Positions 1-5,880 of a stretch of 13,287 nt of DNA are shown here, piece by piece. The position numbers were made by a program, and so were the translations under genes. The stretch lies in assembly GCA_003551265.1 (NCBI GenBank), contig PUMG01000290.1:1-13287 (forward strand), in the 5' to 3' direction. Within the stretch, counting starts at the first letter, position 1; each line of letters starts with the position of its first letter. The notes beneath the pieces are model-generated. The model was not told where the DNA came from. It did not search any database and worked only from the letters and a program-made list of their open reading frames with translations. Source of the DNA: Halovenus sp. (GTDB taxonomy: Archaea; Halobacteriota; Halobacteria; Halobacteriales; Haloarculaceae).

Positions 1-1
1 C

Positions 2-574
2 GACATTGGCGACGACTCAGATGACGAAGAAGAGGGGCTGAGTGCCGCAGACCTCTCTTTCGAAGATTCGTTCATCTACGAGGGGAGGATGCACGACGAG
101 ATGAGTGGCGAGGATATCGAAATAACGTTCACTCAGCATGGAGGGGATTATCACACGAAAGTGACCGGAGCTCCGCACATGGACGAGGTCGAGATGTACC
201 TGGTCGACGGCACGACGTACCAGGTGTTCGACGGGATGTGTATGAAAGGTGACTTCGGCGGCGACCAGGACACTCCAGACATCGACGCTGAAATCGACGA
301 GGAGGATGACCTGTTCGCCAACATCCCTCCGGAGCCGGACAGGACGGACACGATAGACGGCGACAGCGTCGACGTGTACGAAATACTTGCAGAGGATGTC
401 CCACACGAAGACCACGATGTGACGCTGTACATCGACTCCGAGACTGGCTATCTCCGGCGTATGGAGTCGGAGATGTTCAGCTTTGACCTCCACTCCTGGG
501 GAGAGGTCGACCCCATCGAAGCTCCGGACATGGACTGTCAGGAGATGGGCGGGGTGCCGGACGACAGCTACTGA
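2..574 (+). CDS. Acidic LolA-like / lipoprotein-like protein, 5' end missing
   Basis: The reading frame is open from base 2 to the TGA at 572-574, so the start lies outside the window; 190 residues are visible. The internal ATG at 89 sits within a continuous acidic sequence and is probably not the real start. The protein is very rich in Asp and Glu and has no membrane segment in the visible part. Alternating short strands such as DVTLYIDSETGYLRRME and a closing SWGEVDPIEAPDMDC pattern resemble haloarchaeal secreted lipoproteins with an outer-membrane-lipoprotein-sorting (LolA-like) beta fold. Two cysteines, in GMCMKG and MDCQEM, could pair if the protein is exported. The signal peptide and lipobox needed to confirm this would be upstream. 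The family call is from general resemblance only; that it is a real gene is more certain. Confidence 0.6.
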   Translation, partial: DIGDDSDDEEEGLSAADLSFEDSFIYEGRMHDEMSGEDIEITFTQHGGDYHTKVTGAPHMDEVEMYLVDGTTYQVFDGMCMKGDFGGDQDTPDIDAEIDEEDDLFANIPPEPDRTDTIDGDSVDVYEILAEDVPHEDHDVTLYIDSETGYLRRMESEMFSFDLHSWGEVDPIEAPDMDCQEMGGVPDDSY

Positions 575-611
575 CGGGCGAAACGCCTGACGGATGTTCT
601 CGACTCGAAAG

Positions 612-628
612 CCGCAACACATTTGCGG
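612..628 (+). terminator. Small hairpin between the acidic protein gene and purNH
   Basis: CCGCAA at 612-617 pairs perfectly with TTGCGG at 623-628 around a 5-base loop. It lies 38 bases after the upstream stop codon. It could end the upstream transcript, but no T-run follows and it overlaps the purNH promoter region, so a regulatory role is equally possible. Confidence 0.25.
618..625 (+). promoter_or_regulatory. Putative TATA box of purNH
   Basis: The AT-rich CACATTTG is centred about 28 bases before the ATG at 650. This spacing fits a leaderless haloarchaeal transcript and supports the ATG at 650 over the in-frame TTG at 623, which would lie inside this box. Confidence 0.4.
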
Positions 629-649
629 ATACCGGACGGGTCAACACGT

Positions 650-2290
650 ATGAGACTCGCTGGAGTGGCAAGCAATCGGGGACGGAACCTGTTGAACATC
701 GCGGCGCGCGAACCCGGAGGAGCTGAACTGGCAGTCGTGCTGACGAACGACGCGAACGCGCCGGTTCTCGATGCGGCGACAGAACGAGAGATTCCAACAG
801 CGGTCGTTGAACGACGCGAGAACGAGCCCCGTCACGCCCACGAAGAACGAATCGTCGAGGCGCTCTCTGACTACGACTTCGACCTCGTCTGTCTCGACGG
901 TTACATGCGCATCCTCTCGGACACGTTTCTCGATGCGATGCCCACGACGCTCAACGTTCATCCGTCGCTGTTGCCATCCTTTCCCGGCGCAGACGCCTGG
1001 GGTGACGCCCTCGACGCGGGCGTCTCCGTCACTGGTTGTACGGTTCACGTCGTCACCGATGCGACGGATGATGATGGCTCCGTCATCGAGGACAAGGTGG
1101 ATTCGGGGCCGATCGTTACACAGGAACCCGTTCCCGTGTACGAGGACGACACCACTGAGACGCTCAAAGACCGGGTGCTCTACGAGGGTGAGTTCCGCGC
1201 GTACCCCCGCGCCGTTCGATGGTTCGCAACCGATTCCGTCGATGTGTTGAGTGAGGATGGTCAGCCGAGCGCGGTGAACGTACACACAGACGTTGCACAG
1301 GAGTTTCCACTTCGGAAGAGTCACTCGGACGACCGCTTCGACGTGCTCAGATACGGGGAGAATCCACATCAGGAGGCCGCACTCTACGGCGATACGACGA
1401 GTACGGAACCAAGCGTCGTTCACGCCGAGCAGGTGAGCGGCGAGAAGGGGATGTCCTACGTGAACTACCTCGACGCGGCAGGTGCGCTCGACCTCATTGT
1501 GGAGTTCGAAGAACCTGCTGCAGCGGTAATCAAACACGCTAACCCGGCAGGCTGTGCCACGGCATCGAGCCTGACTGACGCCTACGACCGTGCACTTTCG
1601 ACCGACCCGATGAGCGCGTTCGGCGGGGTTGTCGCACTCAACCGACCCTGTGACCCGGAGACTGCAGAGCGAATCGCGGATTCGGTGAAGCACGTCGTCG
1701 TCGCCCCGGGGTTCGAGGACGGTGCAGTCGACGTTCTCGGCCAGCGTGAGAACATGCGCGTACTCGATGTCTCCGGCGGAACGCCGACAGCCATCGGACC
1801 CGACGACCGGACGGAGCCACGAATGGAAAAGCAACTCGTTGGGGGGCGACTCGTCCAGGACCGGGACCTGATGCGTATCGAGCCAGACGACCTGGAGATA
1901 GTCACCGAACGCGAGCCAACCGACGAGGAGGTCGAGACGATGTGTTTCGCCTGGCAGGTCGTCAAGCACGCGACCTCGAACGCGATCGTCTTCGCGGACG
2001 GCACCCAGACAGTGGGGCTTGGAATCGGACAGGTCTCGCGGGTGGACGCCGTTCGACTCGCAGCAATGAAAGCCGACGAACACGCAGAGGGCAACGACGC
2101 CGAGGGGGCGGTGATGGCGTCGGATGCGTTCTTCCCGTTCCCGGACGGCATCGAGTACGCGGGGGAGGCTGGCATCGAAGCAGTCGTCCAGCCTGGTGGG
2201 TCACAGAACGACGATGTCGTCATCGAGACTGCGAACGAGTACGGGATGGCGATGACGTTCACCGGTAGTAGGTGTTTCAGGCACGACTGA
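650..2290 (+). CDS. purNH: PurN–PurH fusion: GAR formyltransferase / AICAR formyltransferase
   Basis: This 546-residue protein joins two folate-dependent formyl transfers of purine synthesis, steps 3 (GAR to FGAR) and 9 (AICAR to FAICAR), in the cytoplasm. Residues 1-195 are a PurN domain. The catalytic Asn-His-Asp set is visible as N102 and H104 in LNVHPSLLP and as D151 in DSGPI, matching E. coli N106, H108 and D144. Residues 229-546 are the AICAR transformylase part of PurH, with RYGENPHQ (234-241), the catalytic Lys-His in KHANPAG (K295, H296), AFGGVVALN, and FAWQVVKHATSNAI near 433. The N-terminal IMP cyclohydrolase domain of bacterial PurH is absent and PurN takes its place; archaea use a separate cyclohydrolase (PurO) for ring closure. 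The ATG at 650 gives a normal PurN beginning and a well-placed TATA box. The last codons, FRHD and stop, lie in the first of three hairpin repeats. Confidence 0.93.
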   Translation: MRLAGVASNRGRNLLNIAAREPGGAELAVVLTNDANAPVLDAATEREIPTAVVERRENEPRHAHEERIVEALSDYDFDLVCLDGYMRILSDTFLDAMPTTLNVHPSLLPSFPGADAWGDALDAGVSVTGCTVHVVTDATDDDGSVIEDKVDSGPIVTQEPVPVYEDDTTETLKDRVLYEGEFRAYPRAVRWFATDSVDVLSEDGQPSAVNVHTDVAQEFPLRKSHSDDRFDVLRYGENPHQEAALYGDTTSTEPSVVHAEQVSGEKGMSYVNYLDAAGALDLIVEFEEPAAAVIKHANPAGCATASSLTDAYDRALSTDPMSAFGGVVALNRPCDPETAERIADSVKHVVVAPGFEDGAVDVLGQRENMRVLDVSGGTPTAIGPDDRTEPRMEKQLVGGRLVQDRDLMRIEPDDLEIVTEREPTDEEVETMCFAWQVVKHATSNAIVFADGTQTVGLGIGQVSRVDAVRLAAMKADEHAEGNDAEGAVMASDAFFPFPDGIEYAGEAGIEAVVQPGGSQNDDVVIETANEYGMAMTFTGSRCFRHD

Positions 2291-2309
2291 CAGGAGTGCC
2301 TGAAGCTCG
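2271..2309 (+). repeat. Hairpin repeat, copy 1 (overlaps the purNH stop codon)
   Basis: First of three 39-base units. TTCAGGCAC (2276-2284) pairs perfectly with GTGCCTGAA (2296-2304) around an 11-base loop. The purNH stop TGA (2288-2290) lies in the loop. The left arm codes for the end of the protein (C-F-R-H-D-stop). It may act as a terminator or a 3'-end stabiliser for purNH. Confidence 0.85.
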
Positions 2310-2333
2310 AAAATTGAGTGACACGATATTTTC

Positions 2334-2372
2334 GGTGTTTCCGACACGACTAACGGGAGTGTCGGAAGCTCG
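2334..2372 (+). repeat. Hairpin repeat, copy 2 (compensated stem changes)
   Basis: Second unit, differing from copy 1 at six of 39 positions. The stem is TTCCGACAC (2339-2347) with GTGTCGGAA (2359-2367). Both left-arm changes are matched by right-arm changes, so the 9-bp stem remains perfect. Read in the frame equivalent to purNH it again spells R-C-F-R-H-D-stop, now with CGA for Arg and TAA as stop. Confidence 0.85.
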
Positions 2373-2389
2373 CAAGAACTCGTTCTGGC

Positions 2390-2428
2390 GGTGTTTCAGG
2401 CACGACTAGCAGGAGTGCCTGAAGCTCG
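2390..2428 (+). repeat. Hairpin repeat, copy 3
   Basis: Third unit, differing from copy 1 only at the two stop-codon positions in the loop (TAG in place of TGA). The stem TTCAGGCAC (2395-2403) with GTGCCTGAA (2415-2423) is the same as in copy 1. It ends 17 bases before the 3' end of the minus-strand regulator gene. An 11-base word, ACTCGTTCTGG, precedes it at 2378-2388 and recurs at 2450-2460, inside the end of that gene. Confidence 0.85.
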
Positions 2429-2445
2429 CAAATCTGGTGGAGTGC

Positions 2446-2871
2446 TCACACTCGTTCTGGTCGGGGCATCTCCTGCACCTGGCGAATGCGTGGTGTCTTC
2501 TCGACTGCTTCGTACTGTCGCTGCCACGGGGTCTCCAGAAACAGATTGTTTCGGTCGAATAACTCACGAGCCTCCGTCGTCAGCCCATAGAACTTGTGCG
2601 GAAACGCTCGCAATCGCTCACCCGTTGGGAATTCGTACTCCTCGACAACGCCAACCTCTCTCAATGTCTTGAGGTGTCTCCGAATCGAATCGTCGCTGAG
2701 GTCGGGATTCATGTAGTCGAGTTCTTCGACGGATGGCGTACCCTTTGGATGGCCGACGATGTCTGCAATGATGTCTGCCCGCTTTTTATCGGTCGCTTTC
2801 TGGAGCGCCAACCACTCGCTGAACTCGTTCCCACTCTCTCCGGGCGCTCGGCGTCCGAGCTCGGGGTGCAT
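2446..2871 (-). CDS. Winged helix-turn-helix transcriptional regulator (ArsR-like, haloarchaeal)
   Basis: A 141-residue soluble protein resembling the winged-helix regulators common in haloarchaea and usually labelled ArsR family. Residues about 31-75 (RADIIADIVGHPKG, then SVEELDYMNPDLSDDSIRRHLKTLREVGVV) form the helix-turn-helix. The following FPTGERLRAFPHKFYGLT is the beta wing, and the C-terminal part is an amphipathic tail that may dimerise. No cysteine or histidine cluster typical of metal-sensing ArsR proteins is seen, so the signal is unknown. I chose the ATG at 2871 because a TATA-like ATTAATA is centred 28 bases upstream and the extra N-terminal codons from the in-frame ATGs at 2910 and 2955 use AT-rich, non-typical codons. 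Both longer starts remain possible. It is transcribed away from the gene at 2987 and may regulate it. Confidence 0.75.
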   Translation of the reverse strand: MHPELGRRAPGESGNEFSEWLALQKATDKKRADIIADIVGHPKGTPSVEELDYMNPDLSDDSIRRHLKTLREVGVVEEYEFPTGERLRAFPHKFYGLTTEARELFDRNNLFLETPWQRQYEAVEKTPRIRQVQEMPRPERV

Positions 2872-2895
2872 GTCTCTCTCTTCGGCGTCTCGACG

Positions 2896-2902
2896 TATTA
2901 AT
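2896..2902 (-). promoter_or_regulatory. Putative TATA box of the wHTH regulator gene
   Basis: ATTAATA on the minus strand is centred about 28 bases upstream of the ATG at 2871, consistent with leaderless transcription. If the longer start at 2910 is used, TAATTAG-like sequences further upstream would serve instead. Confidence 0.4.
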
Positions 2903-2919
2903 GCTTGCATCTGACTGAG

Positions 2920-2940
2920 CTTAATTATACAACTAATTAG
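2920..2940. promoter_or_regulatory. AT-rich paired TAATTA motifs in the divergent intergenic region
   Basis: Two copies of the palindrome TAATTA lie at 2922-2927 and 2934-2939, twelve bases apart, so about one helical turn. They sit between the divergent regulator gene and the gene at 2987. A paired, symmetric site of this kind could be an operator for the neighbouring winged-helix protein, or simply overlapping promoter elements. This is inference from position and symmetry. Confidence 0.35.
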
Positions 2941-2954
2941 ACGACAATCCCACA

Positions 2955-2961
2955 CTTAATA
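2955..2961 (+). promoter_or_regulatory. Putative TATA box of the gene at 2987
   Basis: CTTAATA-type sequence centred about 28-29 bases before the ATG at 2987. This supports a leaderless start there rather than at the nearby out-of-frame ATGs at 2961 and 2979. Confidence 0.4.
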
Positions 2962-2986
2962 TGAGAAGGAGACGAACAATGGATTC

Positions 2987-3586
2987 ATGGACGATCCTCC
3001 AGACCCACCGGACACAGAGACACCCTCGGATATTCCAACAGGCGAGGAAGTAACGAAATGGCTGGGAGATATTCGACTCACGCCGGAGCAACACCAGCAA
3101 ATCAAGGATATCGTCCACGGCGAACAGTTCCAGCGAATCAAACCGTTCGACCGTCGCTATCTCGTCGTGGGGACGGGCGAAGACTCCGCTGCAGGGCGTC
3201 GACGACAACTCGTGTACGAACTCCTTGACACCCGCACTGACCCGGCAGCGGTAGCGACACAACTCGAGGACTACGACCTCACGAAAGAAGAGATGGATGT
3301 GTGGGTCCGCGTTTTCGATCTGTTGTGCGGTCACGCCACACACATCTCGGCTGTCATCGAGGACTTCGATGGTGGGTATGTGTGGGAACTGGGATTGTTA
3401 TTTGCACCGTCGTATCGTCCCAAGACGTGGGTGTTGAAGCGGCGTTACACCGACTCCGAGACGGAACGAGAACACTTCGACAATGGCATGGCAGCCTCCC
3501 ACACCACACACCTCCTGACAGGTGATCGGGCGATCGAGTGGCGAACAGAGCACGAACTCAGAACGGCCGTCGAGAGGATTCCCTGA
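2987..3586 (+). CDS. Uncharacterised protein, possible nucleoside-deoxyribosyltransferase/TIR-like fold
   Basis: I do not recognise this 199-residue protein by name. It has a polar, proline-rich N-terminus (1-20) and a helical segment (20-50). An alpha/beta domain then follows: strand RRYLVVGTG (56-64), a helix rich in Arg, a second helical region (97-113), then HISAVIEDFDGGYVWELGLLFA (119-140), strand KTWVLKRR and a last strand-helix pair. The pattern of a hydrophobic strand, acidic residues, glycines and then WELG (133-136) resembles the GT-xxE-xG catalytic stretch of nucleoside 2-deoxyribosyltransferases and related TIR-like domains, where the Glu is catalytic. E134 would be that residue. 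A role in cleaving or sensing a nucleoside or NAD-type molecule is inference. No membrane segment or signal peptide is present. It is divergent from a winged-helix gene, and the presenilin-like gene follows 44 bases downstream. Confidence 0.7.
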   Translation: MDDPPDPPDTETPSDIPTGEEVTKWLGDIRLTPEQHQQIKDIVHGEQFQRIKPFDRRYLVVGTGEDSAAGRRRQLVYELLDTRTDPAAVATQLEDYDLTKEEMDVWVRVFDLLCGHATHISAVIEDFDGGYVWELGLLFAPSYRPKTWVLKRRYTDSETEREHFDNGMAASHTTHLLTGDRAIEWRTEHELRTAVERIP

Positions 3587-3630
3587 CATCGCTTCGAAAT
3601 CCTGAAACGCGAGACGGTCAACTACCGGGT

Positions 3631-4803
3631 ATGAATCACCGGTCGCGGACGATACTGGCCAGCGCCGGTATCGTCGGAATCTTCGTTCTCGTCCAGCTCG
3701 GGACGCTGGCGCTCATCGAGCCGTTTCACGAGGGCGGGTTTCAGGAGGTCGAGGACACCGGCGACCCCACCATCAGCATCATCTATCTGGTTGCGATTCT
3801 CATCGCCACGGGGTTGATGCTCGTCGCCCTCAAATACGGCGGTGAGTCGATTCTCCGACTCGTCATCATCTTCGCTGGCGCGTACATCTCGCTCATCGTC
3901 TTTGACGTGTTCGTGCCGAACATCCTCAGCGTCACGGTTGGTGGGTTCCCGGTAAACGTCCTCGCCTGGACGGGTGCGCTCGTGCTCGCGCTAGCGCTGT
4001 ATTTTTATCCCGAGTGGTACGTCATCGATTCCGCCGGAATCATCATGGGTATCGGTGCTGCAGGACTGTTCGGCGTCAACTTCGGTATCCTCCCGGCGCT
4101 CGTGTTGCTGGTCGTTCTCGCCATTTACGACGCCATCAGCGTCTACGGAACCGAGCATATGCTCACGCTCGCCTCCGGTGCGATGAACATGCGCGTCCCG
4201 GTGGTGCTGGTCGTCCCGCTGTCACTGTCGTACTCGTTTCTCGAAGAGGGAGGGCCAGAACACATCGGCGGTGAGGACGACGACGAGACTGTAGACACCA
4301 GCGAGGAGCAGAGTGAGGATAACGAGACAGATGGCTCAGAGGAATCTGACGATTCACTCGACATCGACGACCTCGAAGCGCTCGGACCGGAGGGCATCGC
4401 AGACCTGAGCGACGAGGACCTGGGTCGCATCGACGCCGACGTACTCGGGGAGGTCGATGGCGAAATCGAGACGGCACTGCACGAGCGATTGCCTGACCGC
4501 GAGGCGCTGTTCATCGGTCTTGGCGACGCCGTCATCCCGACTGTCCTGATTGCGAGTGCAGCGTTTTTCGTCGACGAAGGGCCAGAGATCTCGTTCATCG
4601 TCGCCTCGGCGTCACTGCCAGCGGTCACCGCAATGGTCGGCACGCTGGCCGGACTGGTCGTGTTGCTGTGGATGGTGTTGAAAGGTCGTGCGCATGCGGG
4701 CTTGCCGCTGCTCAACGGCGGTGCGATTGCGGGGTATCTCGCTGGCGCGCTCTGGAGCGGTCTCACGCTCACACAGGCGCTCGGTCTCGAAACCCTCCTC
4801 TAG
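3631..4803 (+). CDS. Presenilin / signal-peptide-peptidase-type intramembrane aspartyl protease
   Basis: A 390-residue polytopic membrane protein of the archaeal presenilin-like family (A22), which cuts transmembrane segments within the bilayer. Roughly nine hydrophobic segments are visible. The two catalytic aspartates are D167 in AIYDAISVY (the YD motif) and D299 in IGLGDAVIP (the GxGD motif). The PAL-type motif of the last segments appears as HAGLPLLNGG (355-364). Between the two catalytic segments lies a loop of about 85 residues (205-290) that is extremely acidic, with long runs of Asp, Glu and Ser; it is presumably cytoplasmic and disordered. I use the ATG at 3631 because it puts the first membrane segment at residues 8-28, while the GTG at 3538 would add a charged stretch overlapping the upstream gene. 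Substrates are unknown; remnant signal peptides are a guess from the family. The stop overlaps the convergent gene's stop. Confidence 0.88.
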   Translation: MNHRSRTILASAGIVGIFVLVQLGTLALIEPFHEGGFQEVEDTGDPTISIIYLVAILIATGLMLVALKYGGESILRLVIIFAGAYISLIVFDVFVPNILSVTVGGFPVNVLAWTGALVLALALYFYPEWYVIDSAGIIMGIGAAGLFGVNFGILPALVLLVVLAIYDAISVYGTEHMLTLASGAMNMRVPVVLVVPLSLSYSFLEEGGPEHIGGEDDDETVDTSEEQSEDNETDGSEESDDSLDIDDLEALGPEGIADLSDEDLGRIDADVLGEVDGEIETALHERLPDREALFIGLGDAVIPTVLIASAAFFVDEGPEISFIVASASLPAVTAMVGTLAGLVVLLWMVLKGRAHAGLPLLNGGAIAGYLAGALWSGLTLTQALGLETLL

Positions 4804-5792
4804 ATAAACGCCTCACTCGCCGGTTCGAAATCGATACTTTCACCCAGGTCTTGCTCCTCGGCACGGTCGTAGAGCAGCTTCGCAGCCGCAATCGTCTCTA
4901 TTGCCGTCCCACCGCTGTCGAAGACGGTTATCTCGTCGTCGTGAGTTCTCCCGGGTGCGTTTCCGGCGACGACATCACCTAACTCGGCGTGCACGTGTCC
5001 TTCCTCGATAGCTCCGGTATCGCGTGCCATCATGTAGGCACCGGCGTCCTGTTCGAGCCGTCCGAGCAAGTCGACGACGTACGTCGAGCGTGCGACCGTC
5101 TGCTCGTCGATTTCACGCTTTTTCGGGTGGTACTGCCCCATCACGGTCACGTGGGTGCCGTCTTCGAGGTCTTCGCCGTCGAACACTGGCTTCGGAGAAC
5201 TCGTCGCTGTCACGACGATGTCCGAATCCGCGAGTGCGTCAGCGCTCGAATCGACTGCTTCGACGGTCGCGTCGAGCTGTTCGTCCATCTCCTGTGCGAA
5301 CGAACGCCGGTGCTCTTCCGTCCGGGAGAACACGGAGACGTGTTCGAGGTCTCGAACTGTCGCTGTCGCCAGGAGCTGTCCGCGCGCCTGGGTTCCGCTC
5401 CCGATGAGACCGAGACTGGATGCGTCTTCGCGCGCGAGTGCATCGACCCCGACCGCGCCTGCAGCGCCGGTTTTGAACGGGTTCATGCTCGCCCCGTCGA
5501 ACAGTGCAAGCGGGTCGCCGGTCTCGGCGTCGAAAAGCGGGAGCACGAAGTGCGCGTCGCGTTTTCCGAAGCCTGCCGCGTAGGTGTATCCGCCCATGAC
5601 ACCGGTTTCGGGCAGGATAGCGACGTACGTCGTCAGCGCTCCCGGGGGGTTGTCGCCAGCGAGGAGCGTCCGGGGTTCCGCGGGTGCACCCTCACCGCGC
5701 TCGCGGTAGGCAGTACGAACTGCATCGACGTACTCTGCGGGGGTCGCCAGATGCAGTACATCGTCGCTGTGGATAAACCGTGTCGCTGTCAT
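4800..5792 (-). CDS. Ornithine cyclodeaminase / mu-crystallin family NAD(P)-dependent enzyme, atypical active site
   Basis: A 330-residue cytoplasmic enzyme of the ornithine cyclodeaminase/mu-crystallin family, whose members include ornithine cyclodeaminase, archaeal alanine dehydrogenase and ketimine reductases. The Rossmann dinucleotide site is clear as GLIGSGTQARGQ (128-139). The family Asp in VVDLLG (D241) and an early Arg (R41) are kept. Two residues that bind the substrate in P. putida ornithine cyclodeaminase appear changed: the Lys after the GV turn is Met (GVMGGYTY, M66), and the Arg of the RTGA segment is Lys (FKTGA, K107). A standard ornithine cyclodeaminase activity is therefore doubtful, and a different amino or imino acid substrate is likely. 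The ATG at 5792 has a TATA-like TTTACG about 28 bases upstream. It is divergent from the 3-hydroxyacyl-CoA dehydrogenase gene. Confidence 0.82.
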   Translation of the reverse strand: MTATRFIHSDDVLHLATPAEYVDAVRTAYRERGEGAPAEPRTLLAGDNPPGALTTYVAILPETGVMGGYTYAAGFGKRDAHFVLPLFDAETGDPLALFDGASMNPFKTGAAGAVGVDALAREDASSLGLIGSGTQARGQLLATATVRDLEHVSVFSRTEEHRRSFAQEMDEQLDATVEAVDSSADALADSDIVVTATSSPKPVFDGEDLEDGTHVTVMGQYHPKKREIDEQTVARSTYVVDLLGRLEQDAGAYMMARDTGAIEEGHVHAELGDVVAGNAPGRTHDDEITVFDSGGTAIETIAAAKLLYDRAEEQDLGESIDFEPASEAFI

Positions 5793-5815
5793 CGGTTGAA
5801 CTTCGACTGGCAAAA

Positions 5816-5823
5816 GCGTAAAC
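5816..5823 (-). promoter_or_regulatory. Putative TATA box of the cyclodeaminase-family gene
   Basis: GTTTACGC on the minus strand is centred about 28 bases upstream of the ATG at 5792, in the 88-base divergent region shared with the hydroxyacyl-CoA dehydrogenase gene. Confidence 0.35.
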
Positions 5824-5848
5824 CTGTGGCCTGGCAGTGAATCCCGCA

Positions 5849-5855
5849 CCTTTAG
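5849..5855 (+). promoter_or_regulatory. Putative TATA box of the 3-hydroxyacyl-CoA dehydrogenase gene
   Basis: CCTTTAG is centred about 29 bases before the ATG at 5881, fitting leaderless transcription and supporting that start over the out-of-frame ATG at 5876. Confidence 0.4.
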
Positions 5856-5880
5856 GCCGACACCGGACGTACACTATGGT

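Noticed and set aside
641-2083. Long minus-strand open frame opposite purNH (480 residues)
   Set aside because: It lies opposite a well-recognised gene, shows no family motif, and long antisense frames are expected in GC-rich haloarchaeal DNA.
2271-2428. CRISPR array
   Set aside because: Only three units, spacers of 24 and 17 bases are too short and unequal, and copy 1 overlaps a coding sequence; no cas gene is near.
2961-3053. Small arginine-rich frame starting at 2961 or 2979 that overlaps the start of the gene at 2987
   Set aside because: About 30 codons, out of frame with the main gene, and the TATA spacing fits 2987; a short upstream frame cannot be excluded but has no support.
4989-5840. 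Plus-strand frame of 283 residues opposite the cyclodeaminase-family gene
   Set aside because: The minus strand carries a clear Rossmann enzyme; the plus frame has many Cys, His and Arg residues and no recognisable domain.
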